Shown here: in pieces, positions 16,152 to 24,182 of the stretch
Numbering within the stretch: position 1 is the stretch's first letter
Layout of the letters: each line of letters begins with the position of its first letter
Assembly: GCF_009900745.1 (NCBI RefSeq)
Contig: NZ_WXVU01000022.1
Location: 1 to 64,000 of the forward strand
Length of the DNA: 64,000 nucleotides
DNA from: Chryseobacterium sp. c4a
GTDB taxonomy: Bacteria > Bacteroidota > Bacteroidia > Flavobacteriales > Weeksellaceae
Direction of reading: 5' to 3'
Translations under genes and position numbers: made by a program
The notes under the pieces: model-generated
Seen by the model: only the letters and a program-made list of their open reading frames with translations
What the model was told of the DNA's origin: nothing
Database searches by the model: none

Positions 16152-18128
16152 ATGAAAATTATAGGAGAAACAAGACCCTTTACTTATCAATCATACAGCT
16201 ACAGCCTGCTGGGCGTCACAGGAAATCCTAAAGTAAAAGAATGGAAAATAGAGTATAATGGGCAGATCATATCAACGAAAGCCATAGGAACTTTTAAATT
16301 TCATCCTAATCTGGCAGGAAAGAAAGTAAGACTTATTGCTGTAGTATTTCAGAATGGCAAAAATACTGAGCATTCTATTGAATTATATATTCTTTTAGGA
16401 AATCCAAAAATACTATCCATAGAATGGCAGGATTTCAGGGGAAAACCGATAGGAAAAAGAAAGGTAGGCTATCTGGATAAGATACAATTAGCCATTAAAA
16501 CGATCAATATCCCCAAAGATGATACTCTGAAAATATCCGTGTATGAAGATGATACCACTGGAGACCGTACAATAGGAGTGTACACTACCAGTGGTGTAGA
16601 TGATAGAGGATTTGCCTATCTGTATTTTAAACAGCTTAGTTTATACCAGACTAAACTGAATAAAATGGATTGGATTGATGAAAGCGAACACGAGTATTAT
16701 ATTAAAGCGGAATATAAAAATTACATCAACCGTACAGAAGAAAAGATACAGCTTATTGTACAAAATGAGCTTGTATACCATGTTGATAAGCCTCAGTCAA
16801 CGAATATGCCTGTAGTAGTTAGTGCCTCTGACAACAAACCTAAGCAGGATAGTAAATCTAAGAGAGACGTAGTTTTCAATATGTTCTTTGATGGAACTAT
16901 GAACAATATGACCAATACTACGGAAAGGATTAGAAAAACAGATGTATATAACAGGAAAAGTAATAAAAAAGATGATAGTTATACCAATTTCTACTCCAAT
17001 GTGGCTTTATTGTATATGAATAATGATGTTAAAGAAAATGAAGATATTATTAAAATTTATACAGAAGGGATAGGTACGGAAGATAAGAAAATGGATCAGA
17101 CCTTTCCGGGGGGAGCATTGGGAACAGGCATCGCTATTTACATGAGAGGTATTAAAGATAAAGTACAGCGGGGAATAGAACAAATGAAGGACTTTGCCGA
17201 TAAAAAATATTTCGATAAAGGTGTATCTATTGGAAAGGTCACGATCAATGTATTTGGCTTTAGCCGTGGCGCAGCTGCCGCAAGGTATTTTTTGTCTCAA
17301 GATTTATTAATCATGATTAAGCTGAATTTAAAAAGTTTTCAAGATATTACCTTTAACTTTATTGGGTTGTTTGATACCGTTGCATCTTATGGTGTCCTCC
17401 ATTTAAATGATGTTATAGAGCTTCAGTTGAAATTAAAAAATAGAGCAAAAAAGATAGTACAATTAGCTGCGGCTGATGAATACAGGAATAATTTTAAATT
17501 GACTAATATTGATAGTTCTGTAAAAGCGGGCGTAGGATATCAACTTACCATGCCTGGAGTACATTCGGATATTGGAGGGGGATATAGTGAAGTAAGTGAC
17601 GAAAAGAGATATTTAGGGGAATATATGGTATATGGAGATAATGACATTACAGCGGAAAAAGAACTGGAAAAAATAAAAAAACGCTATATTGAAGAAGGAT
17701 GGTATCAGCCAGAACAGTTTATGATTACAAAAGAACTTAAAACCAATTTTTCTAAATTGGATACCCTTTCTTACAGTCATTTATATACATTATATGGGAT
17801 AAGAAAAGGGTTGTCTAATAGCTATCAATATATTCCTTTTGCAATTATGAAAACATTTTGTGAGAAGTATGGTAAAATGATCTTTAAAAATGGTGAAATT
17901 CAGGATAAGTATACTGTGAAAAATGAGCTAATTTCTATTAAAAAACAATTATATGATTATGCAATTGGCAATGATGGTATTAATTCTCTTGCAGTAACAT
18001 TACCTAAAGAACAGCTAAGGTGGGTTCGAAATAAATACCTTCATCGTTCAAATAAAGATGATGAAACATTTAAAATGGATGGACGTTATGTAAATGGAAA
18101 ACCGGAAAGAGATATTTTAAAAGGTTAA
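16152..18128 (+). CDS. T6SS Tle1-like phospholipase effector (DUF2235) with N-terminal beta-domain
   Basis: 658 aa from ATG 16152. N-terminal 230 aa lack known motifs but look like Ig/beta-sandwich repeats (KVKEWKIEYNGQIIS, LSIEWQDFRGKPIG). The C-terminal alpha/beta hydrolase starts at about 238 with NMFFDGTMNNMTN (DUF2235 FFDGTxNN), then nucleophile Ser371 in GFSRGAA, Asp408 in GLFDTV and His471 in GVHSDIGGGY, forming the S-D-H triad order of Tle1. Expected to hydrolyse phospholipids in a target cell's membrane. Sits between the PAAR-like gene (11 bases) and a lipoprotein gene (10 bases) that is probably its immunity factor. Confidence 0.87.
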   Translation: MKIIGETRPFTYQSYSYSLLGVTGNPKVKEWKIEYNGQIISTKAIGTFKFHPNLAGKKVRLIAVVFQNGKNTEHSIELYILLGNPKILSIEWQDFRGKPIGKRKVGYLDKIQLAIKTINIPKDDTLKISVYEDDTTGDRTIGVYTTSGVDDRGFAYLYFKQLSLYQTKLNKMDWIDESEHEYYIKAEYKNYINRTEEKIQLIVQNELVYHVDKPQSTNMPVVVSASDNKPKQDSKSKRDVVFNMFFDGTMNNMTNTTERIRKTDVYNRKSNKKDDSYTNFYSNVALLYMNNDVKENEDIIKIYTEGIGTEDKKMDQTFPGGALGTGIAIYMRGIKDKVQRGIEQMKDFADKKYFDKGVSIGKVTINVFGFSRGAAAARYFLSQDLLIMIKLNLKSFQDITFNFIGLFDTVASYGVLHLNDVIELQLKLKNRAKKIVQLAAADEYRNNFKLTNIDSSVKAGVGYQLTMPGVHSDIGGGYSEVSDEKRYLGEYMVYGDNDITAEKELEKIKKRYIEEGWYQPEQFMITKELKTNFSKLDTLSYSHLYTLYGIRKGLSNSYQYIPFAIMKTFCEKYGKMIFKNGEIQDKYTVKNELISIKKQLYDYAIGNDGINSLAVTLPKEQLRWVRNKYLHRSNKDDETFKMDGRYVNGKPERDILKG

Positions 18129-18138
18129 AAAAATTATT

Positions 18139-19245
18139 ATGAAAAAATTATTAGGACTATTACTGATAATTGGGCTGTTAGTTAATAGCTGTGAAAAAAT
18201 GAAAAATATGAATAATAAGTACGAATGGCTGACTTTGACAACTGCCGATATGGGCTATCCGATGATTATTAGGAATGGAAGTTTTTATAATGAGAAGGGT
18301 GAGGAAATTGCCGGAATTCCTGCTGATATGGTTTTAGAGTCTCAATGGTGGAGTGGTGATTCTGGGGTTGTTATTGCTGGAGAACAATATCGTTCTGTTC
18401 CTTTTGGGATGAAGATCAGATGGTTTTCTTATGCTGAAGACAAGTTTTATGAAGGCGATTTTAAATTGGATTACGAAAAACTGTCTAAGCTATTTAAGGA
18501 AGGATTAAACTGTAAAGAAAGTTCTAATTATAAATATTTTAAAGTATCTATTGCTCCTGGAGGACAGGTATTTCTTTATTTACTAGGAGGGAATTCTCTT
18601 TTGGTGGGAAGTTATCAGGCTAAAGAATATATTGTTGATGATTATTTAGGTGAGATGAGAATAACAAGAGAAGGAGCAACTCGTCAAACATATGTTGATA
18701 ATAAAATTAAAGAGATGCCTCTTCAAACCCAACAGGAAATTTCAGAAAAAAGAATCAATACCCAGATTTGGAAAGATATTAACCTTCATTATCCATGGAA
18801 ATATACTTTTAAAGTAGCTGACTTTAACAATTCTTTTGATTTGAAAAAACAGAAAATGGGGGTTGATTATATTAATGGTGAGGATGCATGGTGTATCTCT
18901 GACGTAGATTACTTGACCCAGTTCTCTCCCAAGGCAATTCCATTGGAGATCGATGGAAAATTTGAAACATCAGCGGGAAGAAAATTTACCATTCGTATTT
19001 ATCCCGGGAATGTAAATGGACAAGAGCCCAAGATGCAGCCTTATGAAATAAGGAGAGGTCGTGAGCAGGAACTGGTGAAGTTGTTTAAAGATTTTTATAC
19101 AAAAATAGGAAACAAGGATTTTGAGATCCATTTAAAACTTTCGCCAGATTTTAAAACTGGGAAAGTATATCTTAAGAAAGACAATGTAGAGCAGGAAATT
19201 CCTAATGTACAAGTAGATATTTTTGATATGACATTTGATAAATGA
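18139..19245 (+). CDS. DUF2931 lipoprotein, probable immunity to the Tle1-like effector
   Basis: 368 aa with lipobox (LLVNSC, Cys18). Family features: YEWLTLTTADMGYPM, PFGMKIRWFSYAEDKFYEGDFKLD, typical of the DUF2931 lipoproteins. Two repeats of the module seem present, since the second half again has DINLHYPWKYTFK...YEIRRGREQELVKLF. DUF2931 lipoproteins often follow Tle-type lipases, as here after 10 bases. A periplasmic anchor is appropriate for blocking a lipase acting on periplasmic-side membrane. The immunity role is inferred. Confidence 0.78.
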   Translation: MKKLLGLLLIIGLLVNSCEKMKNMNNKYEWLTLTTADMGYPMIIRNGSFYNEKGEEIAGIPADMVLESQWWSGDSGVVIAGEQYRSVPFGMKIRWFSYAEDKFYEGDFKLDYEKLSKLFKEGLNCKESSNYKYFKVSIAPGGQVFLYLLGGNSLLVGSYQAKEYIVDDYLGEMRITREGATRQTYVDNKIKEMPLQTQQEISEKRINTQIWKDINLHYPWKYTFKVADFNNSFDLKKQKMGVDYINGEDAWCISDVDYLTQFSPKAIPLEIDGKFETSAGRKFTIRIYPGNVNGQEPKMQPYEIRRGREQELVKLFKDFYTKIGNKDFEIHLKLSPDFKTGKVYLKKDNVEQEIPNVQVDIFDMTFDK

Positions 19246-19336
19246 TAAATAAGTTATTTCCAATATTACTCTCATTATTGATTAGAGAGCTTTGCATTAA
19301 CATTAAATAAGCCAATACAAACATTATAAAGAGAAG

Positions 19337-19362
19337 TACCCATAGTAAATAGGGTATTTTTT
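19337..19362 (+). terminator. Possible weak terminator
   Basis: TACCC / GGGTA stem with 10-nt loop then TTTTTT, following the DUF2931 gene. Confidence 0.5.
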
Positions 19363-19402
19363 ATTTATTTTTACCTCCAGAATAACCATTAAATAATATT
19401 AA

Positions 19403-19783
19403 ATGCTGAATGTAAAAAGGTTGTTTGCTGTTGCAATTCTATTATGTATATCCTCATGTTCAACCAACAAACTTATAGGTTCCTGGGAGTTCATTGAAGT
19501 CTATGAAGGAGTAATATCCAAAGTGGATACATTAAAAAATAAACAGAATCAATCTAAATGGGGGACAGGAGTTTTAGAATTTTATAGTAACAGATATTTT
19601 GTTTCCATGGATCAGAGGGGGCGTTATCAAAATGAAGGTAAGTGGCTGAACATGAAATATAATAATAGTAAAGATACAACTCGACTGAAAATTTCCTATA
19701 TCAATAAAGACTATTTGTTGTTGTCATCAACGTCTGAGAAACCTAATACATGGTTTTATAAAAGAATAAAAGACAAAAAATAA
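19403..19783 (+). CDS. Lipocalin-like small lipoprotein
   Basis: 126 aa with lipobox LCISSC (Cys about 19). NKLIGSWEFIEV just after the Cys and KWGTGVLEFYSNRYFV, YQNEGKWLNMKY, YLLLSSTSE have the alternation of a lipocalin-like barrel. Follows the T6SS-like cassette after 157 bases and a weak terminator; it could be a second immunity-type protein or an unrelated lipoprotein. Function unknown. Confidence 0.65.
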   Translation: MLNVKRLFAVAILLCISSCSTNKLIGSWEFIEVYEGVISKVDTLKNKQNQSKWGTGVLEFYSNRYFVSMDQRGRYQNEGKWLNMKYNNSKDTTRLKISYINKDYLLLSSTSEKPNTWFYKRIKDKK

Positions 19784-19787
19784 CATC

Positions 19788-19826
19788 TACCTGAAAACTG
19801 GAAAATTGAAAATTATCAGGTATTTT
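19788..19826 (+). terminator. Probable terminator
   Basis: TACCTGA / TCAGGTA stem with a 21-base AT-rich loop, followed by TTTTATTG. Confidence 0.5.
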
Positions 19827-19952
19827 ATTGTCAAAAGACAAAGATTTTTAGAAATTTTAATCCTATTTTTGTTAAAAGATATTATTGAAAGCCAGTAAAA
19901 CTTTCAATAAAAGAGATCGTCATGATCATCAGTAGAATATTTAAAATTAAAT

Positions 19953-20654
19953 ATGAAAAAAGTACTATACACATTGATGCTGGTAGCAGTGGTTTCCTGC
20001 GGGAAAGTTTCTCCAAAGGGAAATATTGAAAAGAAAGATGTGGACGTTCCGGAATTTGTAAATCTGGATCTGAACGGTAAATTCCGTGTATTTTATGCCA
20101 GAGGAGAAAAGAACTTCGTGGAAATAGAAACTTATCCTAATGTAGCGAGTAATCTGGATGTAGATGTAAAAGATAAAACCTTGTTCATCAAAGAAAAAAG
20201 AGGAACAAAAGGGGTAGATTTTTACAATGTAACCATCTATTCAAAATACAACCTTGAAAAAATAGCCGTTTCCGACTCTGTAGAAGTGAATATTTCAAGT
20301 GAGATTAAAACAGATAATTTCAGATTGAATATGAAAAACAATGCAAGCTTTATGGGATCTGTCAACACCAGAAGGGCAGAGGTGGAAATGCATAACAGAA
20401 GCCGTGCTAACTTTTTAGGATTAACTAAAGATGCCATGATCAAAATTTCAGATACTGCAAGTTTAATTGCTCCTTACTGGAAAATCACCAATCTGAATAT
20501 CGATTCCAAAAATGGAAACTATGCTGAGGTGAATGTAAAAGACTCTTTAAAGGGGAATATTCAAAACACAGCAAAATTTGTCTACTATAATGATCCCATC
20601 AAAGCATTTAAAGTAGAGAAAACGACGAAGGTAGAGAATAAGAAATTAGATTAG
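19953..20654 (+). CDS. DUF2807 (GIN-domain) secreted protein
   Basis: 233 aa with a lipoprotein signal (AVVSCG, Cys about 16). The body matches the putative auto-transporter adhesin head GIN domain: FVNLDLNGKFRVFYARGEKNFVEIETYPNV, followed by short beta-strand repeats of a right-handed helix (VSDSVEVNISSEIKTDNFRLNMK). Function in this family is largely unknown; it is envelope-associated. Its last codons and stop are the first bases of the repeat that starts at 20647. Confidence 0.85.
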   Translation: MKKVLYTLMLVAVVSCGKVSPKGNIEKKDVDVPEFVNLDLNGKFRVFYARGEKNFVEIETYPNVASNLDVDVKDKTLFIKEKRGTKGVDFYNVTIYSKYNLEKIAVSDSVEVNISSEIKTDNFRLNMKNNASFMGSVNTRRAEVEMHNRSRANFLGLTKDAMIKISDTASLIAPYWKITNLNIDSKNGNYAEVNVKDSLKGNIQNTAKFVYYNDPIKAFKVEKTTKVENKKLD

Positions 20655-20804
20655 AGGGCTGGAAGAGGGGAGCCGGAAGCTGGAAGTCCTTTTAGTTTCC
20701 CGAACTTCATTTCACTTTTTAATTAAATTGAGAATATAAAATAAAAGGCAGAAGTCTGAATAGGGGAATGCAATATCTTCCATCCTCCATCTTCCCACTT
20801 CCAG
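20647..20804. repeat. MITE-like repeat copy 1 (158 bp; 28-bp imperfect terminal inverted repeats)
   Basis: Identical to 21179-21336 except for one base. The core from 20659 to 20804 has a left end (20659-20686) rich in CTGGAAG words and a right end (20777-20804) rich in CTTCCA/CTTCCAG words. Reverse-complementing the right end gives 22 matches in 28 positions with the left end, so the unit can fold back on itself. The middle is AT-rich. The first eight bases hold the DUF2807 stop codon. Confidence 0.85.
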
Positions 20805-20821
20805 TCTAGTAAAATAAACAC

Positions 20822-21178
20822 ATGAGTTTCAAATTTGAAAAATTGTTAATTTGGCAGAAATCTATGGATTTTGGCGAGCAAATTTTTAAATTGTCTCAAT
20901 GTTTTCCAAAAGATGAAGCTTTTAATCTTACTTCACAGATAAGAAGGGCAACAGACTCTATAGCTCTTAATATTTCTGAAGGAAGTATTTTACAGTCAAA
21001 ATTGGAATTTAAAAAATTTTTAGGATACTCGATCCGCTCTTTAGCAGAAACAGTAACCTGTTTATATAAAGCAAAAAATAGAAAGTATATTACAGAAAAA
21101 GAATTTGATAATCTTTATACTGAAAGTTATAATTTAATGAACCAAATTATAGCTTTTAGAAATCAGATAAAAGAATAA
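20822..21178 (+). CDS. Four-helix-bundle protein (23S rRNA IVP / bAvd-like family)
   Basis: 118 aa, all-helical. The pattern LLIWQKSMDFGEQIFKLS, FPKDEAFNLTSQIRRATDSIALNISEG and FLGYSIRSLAETVTCLYKA is that of the four-helix-bundle family named after proteins encoded in 23S rRNA intervening sequences, and related to the bAvd accessory protein of diversity-generating retroelements. There is no rRNA here. The gene begins 17 bases after repeat copy 1 and its TAA stop directly abuts repeat copy 2, so gene plus repeat form an exact 532-bp tandem unit. Biochemical function of stand-alone copies is unknown; nucleic-acid or protein binding is plausible. Confidence 0.9.
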   Translation: MSFKFEKLLIWQKSMDFGEQIFKLSQCFPKDEAFNLTSQIRRATDSIALNISEGSILQSKLEFKKFLGYSIRSLAETVTCLYKAKNRKYITEKEFDNLYTESYNLMNQIIAFRNQIKE

Positions 21179-21336
21179 TAGATTAGAGGGCTGGAAGAGG
21201 GGAGCCGGAAGCTGGAAGTCCTTTTAGTTTCCCGAACTTCATTTCACTTTTTAATTAAATTGAGAATATAAAATAAAAGGCAGAAGTCTGAATAGGGGAA
21301 TGCAATATCTTCCATCCTCCATCTTCCTACTTCCAG
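21179..21336. repeat. MITE-like repeat copy 2
   Basis: 157 of 158 bases match copy 1 at an offset of 532 bp. Terminal inverted repeats at 21191-21218 and 21309-21336. It begins immediately after the stop codon of the four-helix-bundle gene. Confidence 0.85.
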
Positions 21337-21356
21337 CTTAATAAACAAGACAAATA

Positions 21357-21425
21357 ATTAAATAAAAGGCAGAAGTCTGAATTGAGGAATGCAATATCTT
21401 CCATCTCCTAGCTTCCTACTTCCAG
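21357..21425. repeat. MITE-like repeat copy 3 (right half only), with further fragment
   Basis: Reads like the right half of copies 1 and 2 (AAAAGGCAGAAGTCTGAA, then GGAATGCAATATCTTCC) and ends with a 28-base right inverted repeat at 21398-21425. Sequence diverges by several bases. Another CTTCCAG-rich fragment follows at about 21484-21510. All three copies are followed by ATAAACA. The roughly 340 bases between the four-helix-bundle gene and the phosphomutase are therefore largely built from this repeat. Confidence 0.7.
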
Positions 21426-21521
21426 CCTCATAAACAAAATAATAAATCAAAAGCTGAAAGGTTGAGCCGGGACAAAAACAACCTCCCTCTTCCAGCCTCC
21501 AGCTTCCAAACTAAACTAAAT

Positions 21522-23237
21522 ATGAACACATTAGAAAAAGCGAAACTTTGGTTAAGTGATACCTTCGATGCAGAAACGAGAAATGCAGTACAAGCATTAA
21601 TCGACAGCAATTCCCCGGATCTGGAAGATTCTTTTTACAGAGAATTGGAATTCGGTACAGGAGGTATGCGTGGAATTATGGGAGTAGGAACCAACCGCTT
21701 AAATAAATATACATTAGGACAGGCGACTCAAGGATTGGCCAACTATATGCTTGAGCAGTTTAAAGGAGAAGAGATCAAGGTTGCCATTGCTTATGACGTT
21801 CGTCACAATTCAAAAGAATTCGGGAAATTAGTAGCAGATGTTTTAACAGCAAACGGAATTAAAGTATTGCTTTTCAAAGATCACAGACCAACTCCTGAAC
21901 TTTCTTTCACCGTGCGTGATAAAAAATGTAACGGCGGAATTGTATTGACGGCTTCTCACAATCCACCAGAATACAACGGTTATAAAGTATACTGGAATGA
22001 CGGTGCACAAATTGTTCCACCCAACGATGAAGCGATCATCAAAGAAGTATATTCTGTAAAATTCGAAGAAATCAAATTCAACGGGAACGATGATCTTATC
22101 GAATGGATCGGAGAGGAGCAGGATGATGTGTACATTGATGCTTGTATTGAAAATTCTACATATCAAAACGAGGGAAAAGAAAATTTAAATATTGTTTTCA
22201 CTTCTATTCACGGAACTACCTATACTACAATTCCTAAAGCATTAGCAAAAGCAGGGTTCAAAAAAGTAGATTTGGTTAAAGAACAGATGATTCCAAGCGG
22301 AAACTTCCCAACGGTAGAATCTCCAAACCCGGAAGAACCGGCAGCATTGGAAATGGCCATGGATCTTGCAAAAATTACCAACGCTGATATCGTGATCGGA
22401 ACAGACCCGGATGGTGATAGATTAGGAATTGCCGTAAGAAATCTGGATGGTGAAATACAGTTATTGAACGGAAATCAAACCAATACAATCCTTACGTACT
22501 ACATCCTGAACGAATGGAGAAAACAAGGAAGAATTACTGGAAAAGAATTCATCGGTTCTACCATCGTTACTTCTGATATTTTCTATGATATTGCACAGAA
22601 ATTCGGAGTTGAATGCAAAGTGGGTCTTACAGGATTCAAATGGATCGGAAAAATGATCCGTGAAGCAGAAGGAACCCAGAAGTTTGTGTGTGGTGGAGAA
22701 GAAAGTTTCGGTTTCATGACCGGAGATTTCGTTCGTGATAAAGACTCTTGTGGAAGTATCCTTGTAGCGTGTGAAATTGCAGCATGGTGCAAAGCGAATG
22801 GTAAAACAATGTACCAGTACATGATCGAGATCTATGAAGACCTTGGAATGTATTATGAAGGATTGGTAAACATCGTAAGAAAAGGAAAAGAAGGAGCTGA
22901 AGAAATTCAGAATATGATGAAAAACTTCCGTGAAAACCCTCCAAAAGAATTAGCAGGTTCATTAGTGGAAGAAGTAAAAGATTTCAAAGAACAAACAAGC
23001 CTTACCATCTCTACTGGAGAGAAAAAAGTAATGAACGAAATTCCACAGTCTAATGTATTGATTTATTATACACAGGATGGAACTAAAGTTTGTGTAAGAC
23101 CTTCAGGAACAGAACCAAAAATTAAATTCTATGTTTCAGTAAAAGATGCGATCTCTTCTGAAGCTGATTTTAAAGATAAATTAAAATCATTGGAAGCTAA
23201 AATTCAAGCAGTTAAAACAGATTTAAAATTGGATTAA
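21522..23237 (+). CDS. Phospho-sugar mutase (phosphoglucomutase/phosphomannomutase)
   Basis: 571 aa from ATG 21522 (MNTLEKAKLWL). The frame is open 20 codons upstream, but that part is repeat sequence. Family motifs in order: FGTGGMRGIMGVG, catalytic phosphoserine loop TASHNPPEYNGYK, metal loop GTDPDGDRLGI, sugar loop GGEESFGF, and phosphate loop RPSGTEPKIKFY. It interconverts hexose 1- and 6-phosphates (glucose or mannose) for glycan or LPS precursors. Length fits the large phosphoglucomutase/phosphomannomutase group of Bacteroidota. Substrate preference cannot be read from sequence. Confidence 0.94.
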   Translation: MNTLEKAKLWLSDTFDAETRNAVQALIDSNSPDLEDSFYRELEFGTGGMRGIMGVGTNRLNKYTLGQATQGLANYMLEQFKGEEIKVAIAYDVRHNSKEFGKLVADVLTANGIKVLLFKDHRPTPELSFTVRDKKCNGGIVLTASHNPPEYNGYKVYWNDGAQIVPPNDEAIIKEVYSVKFEEIKFNGNDDLIEWIGEEQDDVYIDACIENSTYQNEGKENLNIVFTSIHGTTYTTIPKALAKAGFKKVDLVKEQMIPSGNFPTVESPNPEEPAALEMAMDLAKITNADIVIGTDPDGDRLGIAVRNLDGEIQLLNGNQTNTILTYYILNEWRKQGRITGKEFIGSTIVTSDIFYDIAQKFGVECKVGLTGFKWIGKMIREAEGTQKFVCGGEESFGFMTGDFVRDKDSCGSILVACEIAAWCKANGKTMYQYMIEIYEDLGMYYEGLVNIVRKGKEGAEEIQNMMKNFRENPPKELAGSLVEEVKDFKEQTSLTISTGEKKVMNEIPQSNVLIYYTQDGTKVCVRPSGTEPKIKFYVSVKDAISSEADFKDKLKSLEAKIQAVKTDLKLD

Positions 23238-23255
23238 TTATTTGATAAAGCAACC

Positions 23256-24155
23256 ATGATAAAAAAAATAATAGCAGTTTGTATACTGTCTGCAGCTGTA
23301 GTTTCCTGTAAAAAGGAAACTGCGGTTTCTGAAGTAAAGTCTGCAAACGACTCAATTGCTAAAAACGAAACCAAAGAGAATCAGTACAAACCCATTGATA
23401 CAGCATGTTCTTCAGAAAATAAAACAGAAGATTATATTAAAGCTTTACAATGGTATCGTACGAAAATAGATCAGGAGATTGCTGGAAATACTCCGGAACA
23501 AAACAATAAAGTATATGATGATTATGTGAAAATCAGAGAGAAGTATACAGATTGTTTTAATGATTCACAAACTGAGATATTGGATAAATATATTGATTAT
23601 CACACGGTTGAACCTGGAACTCAGCAACTTCCGGATAACATAAAGAAAATGGCTGCTGAATTGGATAAAGTAGGTCTTGAATTCCGTGAAATGGGAGAAG
23701 GACTTACAGAAATTCATTCATTGCCAGGATATTATGAGTCTGTTTTTAAAAATAAAGTGACTCCCGATTATGGAGCTTATATTTCACAGATGGCAAAAGA
23801 CAATGAGGAAAACTATGCTGTGGATGGTGGCCTTTTAATTACCTGGGAAGAATTAGGCGAAAGACTGATCATTTGGGAAAATTTTATTAATAAATATCCT
23901 AAAAGCTCATTGATAAAGAAAGCAAAAGATAATTATCACAATTACCTGCTGGATTATCTTCTGGGAATGGATAGCGATCGTATTTATGACAGTGAGGAGG
24001 GAAAAATTTATGATGATAAAAGAGAAGCATACAATATGCTCATCAAAAAATATCCAAACTCTGCTACCGTAAAAAAAACTAAAGAACTAATAGCCGCTTA
24101 TGATGCCCACACACCAGTGGATCAAATAGAAAACAAAATTAATCTGAGAAGATAA
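23256..24155 (+). CDS. Lipoprotein, unknown function
   Basis: 299 aa with lipobox AAVVSC (Cys about 18) and a Lys/Glu-rich linker. The rest is predicted largely helical with TPR-like pairs in the C-terminal half (RLIIWENFINKYPKSSLIKKAKDNY; AYNMLIKKYPNSATVKKTKELIAAY). Lies 18 bases after the mutase gene and 27 before the aminotransferase; co-transcription is likely but no functional link is evident. Confidence 0.78.
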   Translation: MIKKIIAVCILSAAVVSCKKETAVSEVKSANDSIAKNETKENQYKPIDTACSSENKTEDYIKALQWYRTKIDQEIAGNTPEQNNKVYDDYVKIREKYTDCFNDSQTEILDKYIDYHTVEPGTQQLPDNIKKMAAELDKVGLEFREMGEGLTEIHSLPGYYESVFKNKVTPDYGAYISQMAKDNEENYAVDGGLLITWEELGERLIIWENFINKYPKSSLIKKAKDNYHNYLLDYLLGMDSDRIYDSEEGKIYDDKREAYNMLIKKYPNSATVKKTKELIAAYDAHTPVDQIENKINLRR

Positions 24156-24182
24156 TATTAGTAAATTTTAAATAAGAATAAA

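Noticed and set aside
20822..21178. Intervening sequence inside a 23S rRNA gene
   Set aside because: No rRNA sequence surrounds the gene; it is a stand-alone intergenic copy.
21462..21521. Extended start of the phosphomutase
   Set aside because: It is formed from CTTCCAG-type repeat sequence; the protein starts at 21522.
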